This document shows, piece by piece, positions 15,800 through 24,128 of a stretch of DNA of 64,000 nucleotides. This stretch comes from Burkholderia sp. Ax-1719 (GTDB lineage: Bacteria; Pseudomonadota; Gammaproteobacteria; Burkholderiales; Burkholderiaceae). How positions within the stretch are numbered: the stretch's first letter is position 1; each line of letters opens with the position of its first letter. The stretch spans positions 1 to 64,000 of the forward strand of contig NZ_VWWJ01000028.1 in the NCBI RefSeq assembly GCF_011753055.1. Direction: 5' to 3'. The translations under genes were made by a program, and so were the position numbers. The notes under the pieces were generated by a model that saw only the letters and a list, made by a program, of their open reading frames with translations, searched no databases and was not told the origin of the DNA.

Positions 15800-16960
15800 A
15801 TGAATGCAATACCGGATTCGGTAACCGCTTCCGCGCAGGCTTCAGAACAGGCCGAACAGGATGTGCAGTTTCGCGTGGTCAACCGCGTCGCGATCATCAC
15901 GCTGAACCGTCCCGCGGCGCTCAATGCGCTCTCGCACGCCATGGTGCGCGACATCGCCGTGCTGCTCGAACGCGTGCGCCGCGACGACGCCATCGTCGCG
16001 CTGGTGCTCGAAGGCGCGGGTCCGAAGGGTTTTTGCGCGGGCGGCGACGTGCGCGCGATCGAGAGGCTGGCGCGTGCGGGCGAACGTCTGGGCGATGCTG
16101 GCTGGCAGCAGTTTTTCGTCGACGAATATCGGCTCGACTATGCGCTGCATACCTTCGAGAAGCCGCTCGTCGCGCTGCTCGACGGCGTGACGATGGGCGG
16201 CGGCATGGGGCTGGGTCAGGCGGCGGCGCTACGCGTGGCGACCTCGCGCACGAAGATCGCCATGCCGGAGACGCGCATCGGCTTGCTGCCCGATGTCGGC
16301 GCGACGCATTTCCTCGCCAGGATGCCGGTGGAGACCGAGCTTTATGTGGGCCTCACTGGCGCGCTGCTCAATGGCGCGGACGCGCTCCATTGCAATCTGG
16401 CCGATCTATGCGTGCCGGGCGAATGGCTCGACGGTTATGAAGCGCGGCTCGCGCAGACGCATTTCGACGGCAATGTGCGCGATACCTTGCGGCGCGTGTT
16501 CGACGCGCCGTGCCAGGACGCCATGCCAGGCGCACTGGCGGCGCACGGCGCGCTGATCGCGAAGCACTTCAGTCGCCGTTTGCACGTGGTCGATATCGTT
16601 GCATCGCTGCGTGCCGCGCTTGAGCGCGAGCCGTCCGACACAGAGCGCGCATGGCTCGAAACTACGCTCGAAGCGCTCACGCACTATTCGCCGACGATGC
16701 TCGAAGTCACGCGCGAAGCGCTGTTGCGCGGGCGTCAGATGACGCTCGCCGAGAGCTTTCGCATGGAGCTGGGGATCGTTGCGCGCGCAATCGAAGAGGG
16801 TGATTTCTGCGAGGGCGTGCGCGCGCATCTGATCGATAAGGACCGCAAGCCGCGCTGGGCGCCCAGCACACTTGCCGAGGTGCGCGACGAGCGCGTGCAG
16901 CAGTTCCTCTGCTCGCCGTGGCGCGGCGAGGCGCACCCGCTGGCTGATCTCGGCAAATAA
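15800..16960 (+). CDS. 3-hydroxyisobutyryl-CoA hydrolase (HIBCH family)
   Basis: A 386-residue crotonase-fold thioesterase, longer than true hydratases because of the HIBCH C-terminal region. Visible signatures are KGFCAGGDVRAI, DGVTMGGGMGLG, MPETRIGLLPDVGATHFL and, near the end, LIDKDRKPRWAPSTL. The family hydrolyses 3-hydroxyisobutyryl-CoA in valine degradation. It ends the operon; the two later valine enzymes (3-hydroxyisobutyrate dehydrogenase and methylmalonate-semialdehyde dehydrogenase) are not in the window. Its stop is 16 bp from the convergent ClC gene. Confidence 0.92.
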   Translation: MNAIPDSVTASAQASEQAEQDVQFRVVNRVAIITLNRPAALNALSHAMVRDIAVLLERVRRDDAIVALVLEGAGPKGFCAGGDVRAIERLARAGERLGDAGWQQFFVDEYRLDYALHTFEKPLVALLDGVTMGGGMGLGQAAALRVATSRTKIAMPETRIGLLPDVGATHFLARMPVETELYVGLTGALLNGADALHCNLADLCVPGEWLDGYEARLAQTHFDGNVRDTLRRVFDAPCQDAMPGALAAHGALIAKHFSRRLHVVDIVASLRAALEREPSDTERAWLETTLEALTHYSPTMLEVTREALLRGRQMTLAESFRMELGIVARAIEEGDFCEGVRAHLIDKDRKPRWAPSTLAEVRDERVQQFLCSPWRGEAHPLADLGK

Positions 16961-16976
16961 GTCTCTGCGGCGTCGT

Positions 16977-18386
16977 TCAGTCCAACGCTTCGCGCGCCGC
17001 CGACGGGTCGCGCAGGGCGGCGAGGCGGCGCTGGCGTTCGTCATCGGAGAGCGGTCCCGACGACGCGCCGCGTACAGCACGCACAGGCCGTTGCGCCCTT
17101 GCGAGCAGGCGCAACGTGGCGACCGATCCAGCGATGGCCAGCAGCATGGGAATCGCCAGATCGTGGTTCACGTGCGTGAATTCCAGCATCAGCACCGTGG
17201 CGGTGAGCGGCATCTGCATCGACGCCGCCAGGAACGCCGCCGCGCCCACAATGGCAAACGCGCCCGCCGACAGCCCCGGCCACACATGATTGACAAGGCC
17301 CGCGATCACGATCGCGAGCAGCGCCCCATTCGTCAGCCCAGGCGTGAGCAGGCCGCCCTTGGCTCCGGCCCGCAGCGAGGTCGTGGTGATGAGCACCTTC
17401 AGCACCAGCAGCGTGGCCGCGAGACCGACGCCCAGGCTATCGTCGAAACTCAAGCCCGCCGGGCCTTTGCCATTGCCGAGCAACTGCGGAAACCAGATCG
17501 CCAGCACGCCAATCGCCGCGAAATTGAGCACCGAATAAACCGGCAAGCGCCAGTCTTTGGGCGACGCGTCGCGCGCGCGATTCGTCACGCGCGTGAAGCC
17601 GTGCGCCGCCGCGCCGAATAGCGGCCCGCATAGCACCGACCACACCACCAGTTGCGCATTGATCGTGTAGGCGGGCACGTGGTACTGCTGCTCGTCGCCG
17701 AGACCGATCCACGCGACCACGGCGGCAATCGCGGAAGTCGTGATGGCCGGCACGGCCGCCGACCAGCCGAAGGTGCCCAGCAGCACTTCGAGCACGAACA
17801 CCGCGCCGCCCAGTGGCACGTTGTAGACAGCGGCGAGGCCCGCGCCCGCGCCGCACGCGATCATCACGCGGCGCTCGGAAGCAGTCAGGCCGGTGCGCCG
17901 CGCGAGCCAGCTCGCCACCACCGCGCCGATCTCGCGCGGTGCGACTTCGCGTCCGAGCGGCGAGCCCATCGCTACCGTCACGATCTGCAGCAGCGCATGC
18001 ACGATGGTCGAGATCATCGGCATGCGTGGGCCGCCTGGCTTGATCGCCGCGCTGATGCTCACGAGCTTGCGCCCATAGCGATAAAGCGCCCACCAACCCA
18101 GACCGCCGATCAAGCCGCACGCCACCAGCACGGCCACGCGCCGCCACGGCGCGGTACCCGTCACGCCTTGCAGAAAGCTCTCGCTGCTGATCACGTGCGC
18201 CTGGCTATAGCCGTAAGCGACGTGCTGGATCGCATGCAGCAGCAGCGCGAGCAGCATGCCGCCCAGACCCGCGCCGATGCCGGTGAGCACGGTCACCACG
18301 GCGAGCGTGACGAGCGGACTGCGCGCGGGCGGGCGTTCGGTGTCGGGGCGGGCGCGGGAGCGCGGAACAGGATCGATGGGCAGCAC
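16977..18386 (-). CDS. ClC family chloride channel/antiporter
   Basis: A 469-residue membrane protein with the many short helices of ClC proteins. The ion-path segments are visible as MGSPLGREVAPREIGA (with the gating-type Glu of GRE), AAVYNVPLGGAVFVLE, GAKGGLLTPGL and FLAASMQMPLTATVLMLEFT. The cytoplasmic tail of about 50 residues is Arg-rich and has no CBS domains. Family members exchange chloride and protons. The start is a GTG at 18386 without a clear ribosome binding site and could lie further in. Confidence 0.88.
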   Translation of the reverse strand: MLPIDPVPRSRARPDTERPPARSPLVTLAVVTVLTGIGAGLGGMLLALLLHAIQHVAYGYSQAHVISSESFLQGVTGTAPWRRVAVLVACGLIGGLGWWALYRYGRKLVSISAAIKPGGPRMPMISTIVHALLQIVTVAMGSPLGREVAPREIGAVVASWLARRTGLTASERRVMIACGAGAGLAAVYNVPLGGAVFVLEVLLGTFGWSAAVPAITTSAIAAVVAWIGLGDEQQYHVPAYTINAQLVVWSVLCGPLFGAAAHGFTRVTNRARDASPKDWRLPVYSVLNFAAIGVLAIWFPQLLGNGKGPAGLSFDDSLGVGLAATLLVLKVLITTTSLRAGAKGGLLTPGLTNGALLAIVIAGLVNHVWPGLSAGAFAIVGAAAFLAASMQMPLTATVLMLEFTHVNHDLAIPMLLAIAGSVATLRLLARAQRPVRAVRGASSGPLSDDERQRRLAALRDPSAAREALD

Positions 18387-18490
18387 GGCGGGCGGGATGA
18401 CGTGAAGAGAAGAGGGGCGGCGTCAATTGTAGCGACGGCGTCTTTCAGGCGGGTTCGCGCTGCGATTTCCGGTTGCCGCGCCCACGAAAG

Positions 18491-18525
18491 CAAAACGCCC
18501 GCCGTGCGCAAGGCACGGCGGGCGT
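18491..18525 (-). terminator. rho-independent terminator of ppnP
   Basis: ACGCCCGCCGTGC (18495-18507) pairs perfectly with 18513-18525 around a five-base loop and is followed on the minus strand by TTTTGC. It lies 24 bases beyond the ppnP stop. Confidence 0.8.
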
Positions 18526-18549
18526 CCGGAATGCGTGCGCCTGATTCGC

Positions 18550-18870
18550 TTACAGGTAGCTGCAAACGTAATCGAGCGTCTCGGTCACTTCGATATCGAA
18601 GCGGCTCTTGCCCGGCACCGAGAACGATTCGCCCGCGCCATACGACTTCCACTCGTCGCTGCCGTCGAGACGGATGCGGCACTTGCCGGCCTGCACTTCC
18701 ATCAGTTCGGGGGCGTCGGTGCCGAAGTTCAGCTGGCACGGCAGGATCACGCCGAGCGTCTTGCGGCTGCCGTCGGCGAACAGCACGGTGTGCGACACGC
18801 ACTTGCCGTCGAAGTAGACGTTGGCGCGTTTGATAACGGAAACCTGGTCGAATTGTGCTGCAGCCGTCAT
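18550..18870 (-). CDS. ppnP: pyrimidine/purine nucleoside phosphorylase PpnP
   Basis: A 106-residue single-domain cupin. The sequence NVYFDGKCVSHTVLFADGSR followed by KTLGVILPCQ-LNFGTDAPE and W-YGAGESFSVPGKS-F is the PpnP (formerly DUF1255/YaiE) pattern over its full length. The family cleaves purine and pyrimidine nucleosides with phosphate. AGAGGA lies before the ATG. Single-gene unit with its own terminator. Confidence 0.92.
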   Translation of the reverse strand: MTAAAQFDQVSVIKRANVYFDGKCVSHTVLFADGSRKTLGVILPCQLNFGTDAPELMEVQAGKCRIRLDGSDEWKSYGAGESFSVPGKSRFDIEVTETLDYVCSYL

Positions 18871-19205
18871 GGCAGTCTTCCTCTGGGTCGTTCGTGAATG
18901 GAATTCGAGGCCGTCATCATACCGGGCCGCCGGCGCGCGGCGTAGCGCTCAATAAGGCCGGGCGGCCTTCGCAGGCGATTCCCGAGGGCACAAGGCGCGG
19001 CGTCGAATACTGGAATTCTGTCAGATCGAGCATACAAAAAACGAATTCAGTGTTTACACAATCTTAACGTCTTATTACAATTGCGGAAGCGAATGAGAAA
19101 CATTCGTATTCGCAAATAACGACAACACCTAAGCATCTTCTGACGTGGCGGACGCATGGCGGCCCGCGGCGTACAGGCGTGCGCCTTCGATCAAACCGCT
19201 CAACC
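18871..19205. other. 335-bp intergenic region upstream of the siderophore receptor gene
   Basis: The first half is GC-rich with no recognised element. From about 19030 the sequence becomes AT-richer (TACAAAAAACGAATTC, TGTTTACACAATCTTAACG), as expected for a promoter zone, and it holds a Fur-box-like site at 19089-19107. Confidence 0.45.
19089..19107 (+). promoter_or_regulatory. Fur-box-like operator upstream of the TonB receptor
   Basis: GCGAATGAGAAACATTCGT agrees at 13 of 19 positions with the classical Fur consensus GATAATGATAATCATTATC and contains the palindrome GAATG-n5-CATTC. It lies about 100 bp upstream of the receptor start codon. Iron repression of the receptor is expected from the family; the site call is by eye. 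Confidence 0.55.
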
Positions 19206-21479
19206 ATGTCCGTCATCTTCCCGACGCGGATGCGCACAGTCGCGTCCGTCGCAGCCCTGTATTGCTCCGGTTTCTTCGCTACACAGTTCGCGGCACAAGT
19301 GGCTCACGCCCAGGCCGCGCCTGCCGTGCCGGCCTCGTCGAGCGCCGCCGCTGCAACTCAAAACGCCGCCTCGCAAGGCGCCACGGAAGCCACGCTGCCC
19401 GCCGTCAAGGTGAGCTCGTCCGCGCCTTCGGACATGCAGACGAAGTCGCTGTCCTCGTACAAATTCACCTCGCCGCTGATCGACACGCCGCGCTCGGTCA
19501 CGGTGATCCCGCAGGAAGTGCTCAAGGAAAAGAACGTTTCGACCTTCGAGGACGCGCTGCGCACGGTGCCCGGCATCACCTTCCTGGGCGGCGACGCGGC
19601 GGCGAATCCGTCGGCGGATCGTCCGGTGATTCGCGGCTTCGAATCGCGCAACTCGATCTTCGTCGACGGCATGCGCGACTCGGGCGTGCAGAACCGCGAG
19701 ACCTTCGACGTGGAGAACATCAGCGTCGTGAAGGGCCCGGATTCGGTGTACGCGGGGCGCGGCTCGGTGGGCGGCAGCATCGACATCACCACCAAGACGC
19801 CGACCGCCGATAACTTCATCAACGGCAGCGTCGGTCTGGGGACGGACAGCTATCGCCGCGCGACCATCGACTGGAACCAGAAGATGACCGACACCAGCGC
19901 GTTCCGCCTGAACGTGATGGGTCACGATTCCGATGTGGCGGGCCGCACCAACGTCTACAGCAAGCGCTGGGGCGTGGCGCCGTCGGTTGCGTTCGGCCTG
20001 AATTCGCCGACCACGGTGACGTTGAGCTACTACCACCTGAATACCTACGACATGCCGGACTTCAGCGTGCCGTTCCGTTCGACGGGTGGCACGCCGATCC
20101 CGAGCAATCGCAGCCAGTTCTACGGCCTGAATTCGCGCGACTATCGCCGCGGCCAGAACGACACGGGCGAAATCAAGGTCGAGCATCGCATCAACGACGC
20201 GTGGAAGATCAAGAACACCACGATGTTCGGCCGCTCGACGCTCGACTACATCGCCACCAATCCGCAGCTCACCAGCGCGACCTCGAACATCCTGAGCCTG
20301 CAGGCCAAGAGCGGCAAGTACGCGACCAATAGCGTGTCGAACCAGACCGAAGCGAACGGCAAGTTTGATCTTTACGGCATGCGCCACACGCTCACGGCAG
20401 GCGTGGAATTCAGCCACGAACAGGACCTCTACGAGGGCTATCTCGTGAGCGATTCGGCGGGCAACAACATCCGTTCGGGCGGTCCGTGCTCGATCGCCTA
20501 CAACTGCACGAGCGTCAACGCGTGGAACCCGAACAATCCGTGGACCGGCAGCATTCTGCTCAACGGCGACAAGAGCTTCCCGGGACCGGCCACGCACACG
20601 CGCACCAACATTGCATCGGCGTATCTGTTCGACAGCGTGCAGCTTTCCGATCGCTGGATCTTCAACGCGGGCATGCGCTTCGACCGCTATGACGTGAATG
20701 CGTCGCAGCAGGGCGTCGCCGATCTGAGCAATACGTCGAACCTGTTCAGCTATCAGTTCGGCCTGGTTTTCAAGCCGATTCACACGGTGAGCCTGTACGC
20801 CTCGTACGGCACCTCGTCGAATCCGCCGGGTTCGAACTCGGGTCTGGGCGGCGGCACCGACCAGATCACGGCGACCAATCAGGATCTCGCGCCGGAGCGT
20901 TCGCGCAATATCGAAGTGGGCGCGAAGTGGGACGTGCTTGATCAACGTCTGTCGCTGACCACGGCGCTGTTCCAGACCGACAAGACCAACGCGCGTGTCA
21001 GCGACGGTCTGGGCGGCATGATCAACGCGGGTTCGCAACGCGTGCGTGGCTTTGAGTTCGGCTTTGCGGGCAATGTGACGAACAAGTGGGCCGTGTTCGG
21101 CGGCTACTCGTATCTTGACGCGATCACGACCAACGCCGGTCCGACCACGCCGCAGAACTCGGGCTTGCCGATGGTGATGGTGCCCAAGCATAACTTCACG
21201 CTGTGGACCAGCTACGACGTGATGCCGAAGCTCACGCTGGGCGCGGGCGCGACGATTTCGAGCCTGACCTATGCGTCGGTGTCGTCGACCACGCGCAAGT
21301 GGATTCCGGGCTACGCGCGCTTCGATGCGTCGGCCACGTGGCGTGTTTCGAAGAAGGTGGATCTGCAGCTCAACGTGAATAACATCTTCGACAAGCAGTA
21401 CTACCAGAGCGCGTACCCGATTTACGCAACCTGGGCGCCGGGCCGCTCGGCGATGGTGACGCTCAACTTCTATCAGTGA
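19206..21479 (+). CDS. TonB-dependent siderophore receptor
   Basis: A 757-residue outer-membrane receptor. A signal peptide ends near AHA (about residue 36), then comes a low-complexity Ala/Ser stretch and a TonB-box-like ATLPAVKVSS. The plug domain shows SPLIDTPRSVTVIPQEVLKE, DALRTVPGITFLGGD, PVIRGFESRNSIFVDGMRDS and VVKGPDSVYAGRGSVGGSID; the rest is a 22-strand barrel ending in an aromatic residue (TLNFYQ). The pattern fits the Fiu/FhuE-like siderophore group. The ATG at 19206 was preferred over a GTG at 19179. No siderophore biosynthesis or periplasmic uptake genes are adjacent. Confidence 0.93.
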   Translation: MSVIFPTRMRTVASVAALYCSGFFATQFAAQVAHAQAAPAVPASSSAAAATQNAASQGATEATLPAVKVSSSAPSDMQTKSLSSYKFTSPLIDTPRSVTVIPQEVLKEKNVSTFEDALRTVPGITFLGGDAAANPSADRPVIRGFESRNSIFVDGMRDSGVQNRETFDVENISVVKGPDSVYAGRGSVGGSIDITTKTPTADNFINGSVGLGTDSYRRATIDWNQKMTDTSAFRLNVMGHDSDVAGRTNVYSKRWGVAPSVAFGLNSPTTVTLSYYHLNTYDMPDFSVPFRSTGGTPIPSNRSQFYGLNSRDYRRGQNDTGEIKVEHRINDAWKIKNTTMFGRSTLDYIATNPQLTSATSNILSLQAKSGKYATNSVSNQTEANGKFDLYGMRHTLTAGVEFSHEQDLYEGYLVSDSAGNNIRSGGPCSIAYNCTSVNAWNPNNPWTGSILLNGDKSFPGPATHTRTNIASAYLFDSVQLSDRWIFNAGMRFDRYDVNASQQGVADLSNTSNLFSYQFGLVFKPIHTVSLYASYGTSSNPPGSNSGLGGGTDQITATNQDLAPERSRNIEVGAKWDVLDQRLSLTTALFQTDKTNARVSDGLGGMINAGSQRVRGFEFGFAGNVTNKWAVFGGYSYLDAITTNAGPTTPQNSGLPMVMVPKHNFTLWTSYDVMPKLTLGAGATISSLTYASVSSTTRKWIPGYARFDASATWRVSKKVDLQLNVNNIFDKQYYQSAYPIYATWAPGRSAMVTLNFYQ

Positions 21480-21525
21480 TCGTTTGAACCGGCGTTCAAT
21501 GCAATGAGACGCCTGGTTTGAACCG

Positions 21526-21576
21526 CGCCCCAAAGGTGGACACGTGTAAATCAGTGTCTTGCCTTTGGGGCGTTTT
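21526..21576 (+). terminator. rho-independent terminator of the siderophore receptor gene
   Basis: CGCCCCAAAGG (21526-21536) pairs with CCTTTGGGGCG (21562-21572) and is followed by TTTT, 47 bases after the stop. Confidence 0.75.
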
Positions 21577-21597
21577 CCGTTCAGGTGCCCGCGTTGC

Positions 21598-22143
21598 TCA
21601 ATGCGGCGGATTGACCACCACGTATTGCACGGTAGTCCCCGCATATTGCGGCTGGTAATACGTCGAGCCACATTGCTGGTACGTCACACCATTGATGGTC
21701 ATCGCCGAGCAGCTGGGCGGCAGACTACGGACAATCGAACCTACGACGGCTGCTGTCCCTACTACCGCCGTGGTCACGGCCGCCGCCGTTGCAACCGGAT
21801 GGTCGTTGTACCAGTTGTTGTTGTAGTTATTGTTGTAGTTGTTGGCGACATTGGCCCGGTTGTTGCTGATGTTCGTCGCGGCATTCGTCCGGTTGCTGCT
21901 GATGTTCGACGCTGCGTTGGCCCGGTTCGAACTCGCTTGCTGCATGGTGTTCTGGCGATCGCTCGCGCGCGCGGTGCGGTTGGTTTGCCGGGTCTCCACA
22001 TTGGCCTCACGCGCGCTTGCGCGGTTCGCGCTGTTCACTGAGGTCTGCGCGCCACCCCGAGTCTGAAACGCGCCCGCAGTAGTGGCCACGCCTGCCGCCA
22101 GCAGCGCTGTGGCCGCTGCCATAAAGAGTTTTTTCGAGTGCAT
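21598..22143 (-). CDS. Asn-rich exported protein with 11-residue repeats
   Basis: A 181-residue exported protein: signal peptide to about residue 26, then a polar stretch with three 11-residue repeats (SSNRANAASNI at 71, SSNRTNAATNI at 82, SNNRANVANNY at 93) running into NNNYNNNWYND, then a hydrophobic Ala/Val helix at about 118-138 and a C-terminal part with GVTYQQCGSTYYQPQY and YVVVNPP. That tail resembles DUF6515-type surface proteins (a loose motif match). The gene is 21 bp downstream of the DUF2092 gene and almost certainly cotranscribed. Function unknown. Confidence 0.7.
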   Translation of the reverse strand: MHSKKLFMAAATALLAAGVATTAGAFQTRGGAQTSVNSANRASAREANVETRQTNRTARASDRQNTMQQASSNRANAASNISSNRTNAATNISNNRANVANNYNNNYNNNWYNDHPVATAAAVTTAVVGTAAVVGSIVRSLPPSCSAMTINGVTYQQCGSTYYQPQYAGTTVQYVVVNPPH

Positions 22144-22164
22144 GGTGATCTCTGGATTGAAATA

Positions 22165-22962
22165 TTATTGACCGTCGCTGGATTGCACAAACTTGATCGG
22201 ATGTGCGTTTTCCGGAGGCGTGAATCTGAATGTGGTCGGGGTGATCTGGGGCGCGAGATTCCAGTGATACACCGCTGTGTATTGCGGCCGTTCCTTGTCC
22301 GACGACGTCACGATGTTCAGCTTGCAGGGCAGCGGTTGGTCGCCCTTCTGGATCCAGATCTGCCAATCCAGATGTTTTTCATGATAGGCGTAGTGCGAAC
22401 ATGTGTTTCCGCTTACAACCTCGTCGCCTACATAGGTTGCTGAAATCACACTGGAGAAGGCGGCAGGGTCCGCACCCAGCGAGAAGATGTCGCTCAGCGG
22501 CAGATCGATTCCATACTTGTCCTCAAGATCGCCGATCAGATCGTGGATGGTCGATGGCGCGGGAACCGTTGCGTAGTAGTTGCCCGGCTCGGTATAGAGC
22601 GTGAAGGTCTTGCCGTCGTAGTACGCGTGACGGCTGGTGCCGGGCGCGCCGCCGACGATATCCGCCTTAAGGGAATCCGGGCGGCTCACCGTCATCTTCG
22701 TGTTGTGCGAGAGCTGGATCAATTGCGTCGTCGGTCCATCGATCATGATTTGATCCGTGGTCGAATCGACATCAAGATCGAATTGTTTGACGGTTTGCAA
22801 ATAACCATTCATTTTTACCAGCGCATCTATTGCTTCAGGATCTGGCTTATGAACGGCAGCCGGTGCCGCTGCCTTTGATGCAGCGAATGCCGCGCCGCCT
22901 GAAGCATATAGCGCGCCGGTCATTGCGGCGAAAAGCACCAATTTTGTTAAATTTTGAGTCAC
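22165..22962 (-). CDS. DUF2092 family periplasmic protein
   Basis: A 265-residue protein with a signal peptide (hydrophobic run to about AAFA, residue 28) and a DUF2092 domain over the rest: DPEAIDALVKMNGYLQTVKQFD, RPDSLKADI, YYDGKTFTLYTEPGNYYATV and a C-terminal strand WNLAPQITPTTFRFTPPENA. The fold is thought to resemble lipoprotein carriers such as LolA, so lipid binding is possible but not shown. A GTG at 22962, seven bases after GAGGAG, is the best start. Its operon partner is the Asn-rich exported protein. Confidence 0.8.
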   Translation of the reverse strand: MTQNLTKLVLFAAMTGALYASGGAAFAASKAAAPAAVHKPDPEAIDALVKMNGYLQTVKQFDLDVDSTTDQIMIDGPTTQLIQLSHNTKMTVSRPDSLKADIVGGAPGTSRHAYYDGKTFTLYTEPGNYYATVPAPSTIHDLIGDLEDKYGIDLPLSDIFSLGADPAAFSSVISATYVGDEVVSGNTCSHYAYHEKHLDWQIWIQKGDQPLPCKLNIVTSSDKERPQYTAVYHWNLAPQITPTTFRFTPPENAHPIKFVQSSDGQ

Positions 22963-23303
22963 TATTTTTCTCCTCAAATTGGCCCATCGGCCGATTTCGA
23001 AACATTGAGCTTCAGCGTTTAATCAATTGATCTGTACCGCGAAACATCTTTGTGATCTTACTGCGTGTTCACACTCGATGGATCGCTGCAAGCCGTATCC
23101 TTTGATCTCCAATCCGGGACACGTTTAATTGCCCTTTATGTTTCGTTTGAAAAGCGATCGCAATAGAGGCATTGGGTCTGCATTTCCGGTCTTCTTCCTG
23201 CACGCCGCGCGGTGTTCTCACGCCAAAAAGCAAAAATGCCGTTCAGTTTTTCAACTGAACGGCATTGAATTAAAAGCGCGCGACTTTGCGTGCTACATGC
23301 TGA
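22963..23303. other. 341-bp intergenic region before the encapsulin terminator
   Basis: The DUF2092 gene starts at its left side and the encapsulin gene ends at its right. It is less GC-rich than its neighbours. Only the terminator at 23225-23266 was recognised; no gene of good character is present. Confidence 0.5.
23225..23266 (-). terminator. rho-independent terminator of the DyP-encapsulin operon
   Basis: AATGCCGTTCAGTT (23235-23248) pairs perfectly over 14 bp with 23253-23266 around a TTTC loop. On the minus strand it is followed by TTTGCTTTTTGG. It lies 38 bases past the encapsulin stop. Confidence 0.85.
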
Positions 23304-24128
23304 TCACTTTCCTTTGGCTTCTTCCGCGACGTCGCCGGTGACGGCAACCGACGCTTCGGCGGTCAGCATCATGAACGTGAAGCTTTCCTGCAGATAGAGC
23401 CGCACGCTCTTGTCGTCATGCGACGAATAGCCAATCGATACATCCTGGCCCAGATGGAACGCGAAATCGCCGCCGCGCGTGCTGACGATCGCACCGCCTT
23501 CGATCGCCGGGGCCCAGATGATCTCGCCGTTCACGAGACGGCGGATGTGTTCGAGAATCGGATAACCCTGATCGCTCGCTTCGCTCACGGCCGTGTAGGC
23601 GTCCGAGCCAAGCAGCACCGCATAGGGGCCGTCCACGCCTTGCAGACGCAGCTGTTCGAGCGCACGTGCGATCACTGCGGGGTAATCGGCGATATCGGCG
23701 GGCAGATGCAGCGTGGGGTTCGACGTGCCTTCGCGGATGCCGGTGATCTGCGCGGCCTTGTAGCCGTCGAAGATCGCGCGATCTTCGGCGAAGGCGAGGC
23801 GCGTGGCGGCGTCCTTGGCGGGTTGCCAGTCGGAGTCCTGTGCACCGCGCTCGACGTCGTCGATGGCGTCGCGCGAGAGTTCGAACGGCACGCGCAGTTC
23901 GACCAGCGCCTTGACCTCGCGCTGGCGCGCGCGGATGCCGTCGAACGGCGCTTCGATGCCGTTCTGATGACCCGTCCCGACACCTGCGAGATCCGAGCCG
24001 CCGGGGCCGTTCATATCCACGACGCGGCGGCCCGCGAGCGAGCGCTTGAAGGTGCGCGCGACTTCTTCTTCGATCTGCGACCACGCCGCCGTGGAAATAG
24101 GCGCGAGTTCGCGATGGAGATTATTCAT
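23304..24128 (-). CDS. family 1 encapsulin shell protein
   Basis: A 274-residue HK97-fold nanocompartment shell protein. The opening NNLHRELAPISTAAWSQIEE and RTFKRSLAGRRVVDMNGPGG, the central AFAEDRAIFDGY and the late VSTRGGDFAFHLGQDVSIGY with LYLQESFTFM are characteristic of family 1 encapsulins (linocin-like). Its ATG overlaps the end of the DyP gene by 8 bp and its AAAGGAG lies inside that gene, so the two are translationally coupled and the shell is made with its cargo. Shells of this family usually have 60 subunits. Confidence 0.95.
   Translation of the reverse strand: MNNLHRELAPISTAAWSQIEEEVARTFKRSLAGRRVVDMNGPGGSDLAGVGTGHQNGIEAPFDGIRARQREVKALVELRVPFELSRDAIDDVERGAQDSDWQPAKDAATRLAFAEDRAIFDGYKAAQITGIREGTSNPTLHLPADIADYPAVIARALEQLRLQGVDGPYAVLLGSDAYTAVSEASDQGYPILEHIRRLVNGEIIWAPAIEGGAIVSTRGGDFAFHLGQDVSIGYSSHDDKSVRLYLQESFTFMMLTAEASVAVTGDVAEEAKGK

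Noticed and set aside
19200..21671. 823-codon minus-strand frame opposite the siderophore receptor
   Set aside because: Arg-rich with no motif; the plus strand has plug and barrel signatures throughout.
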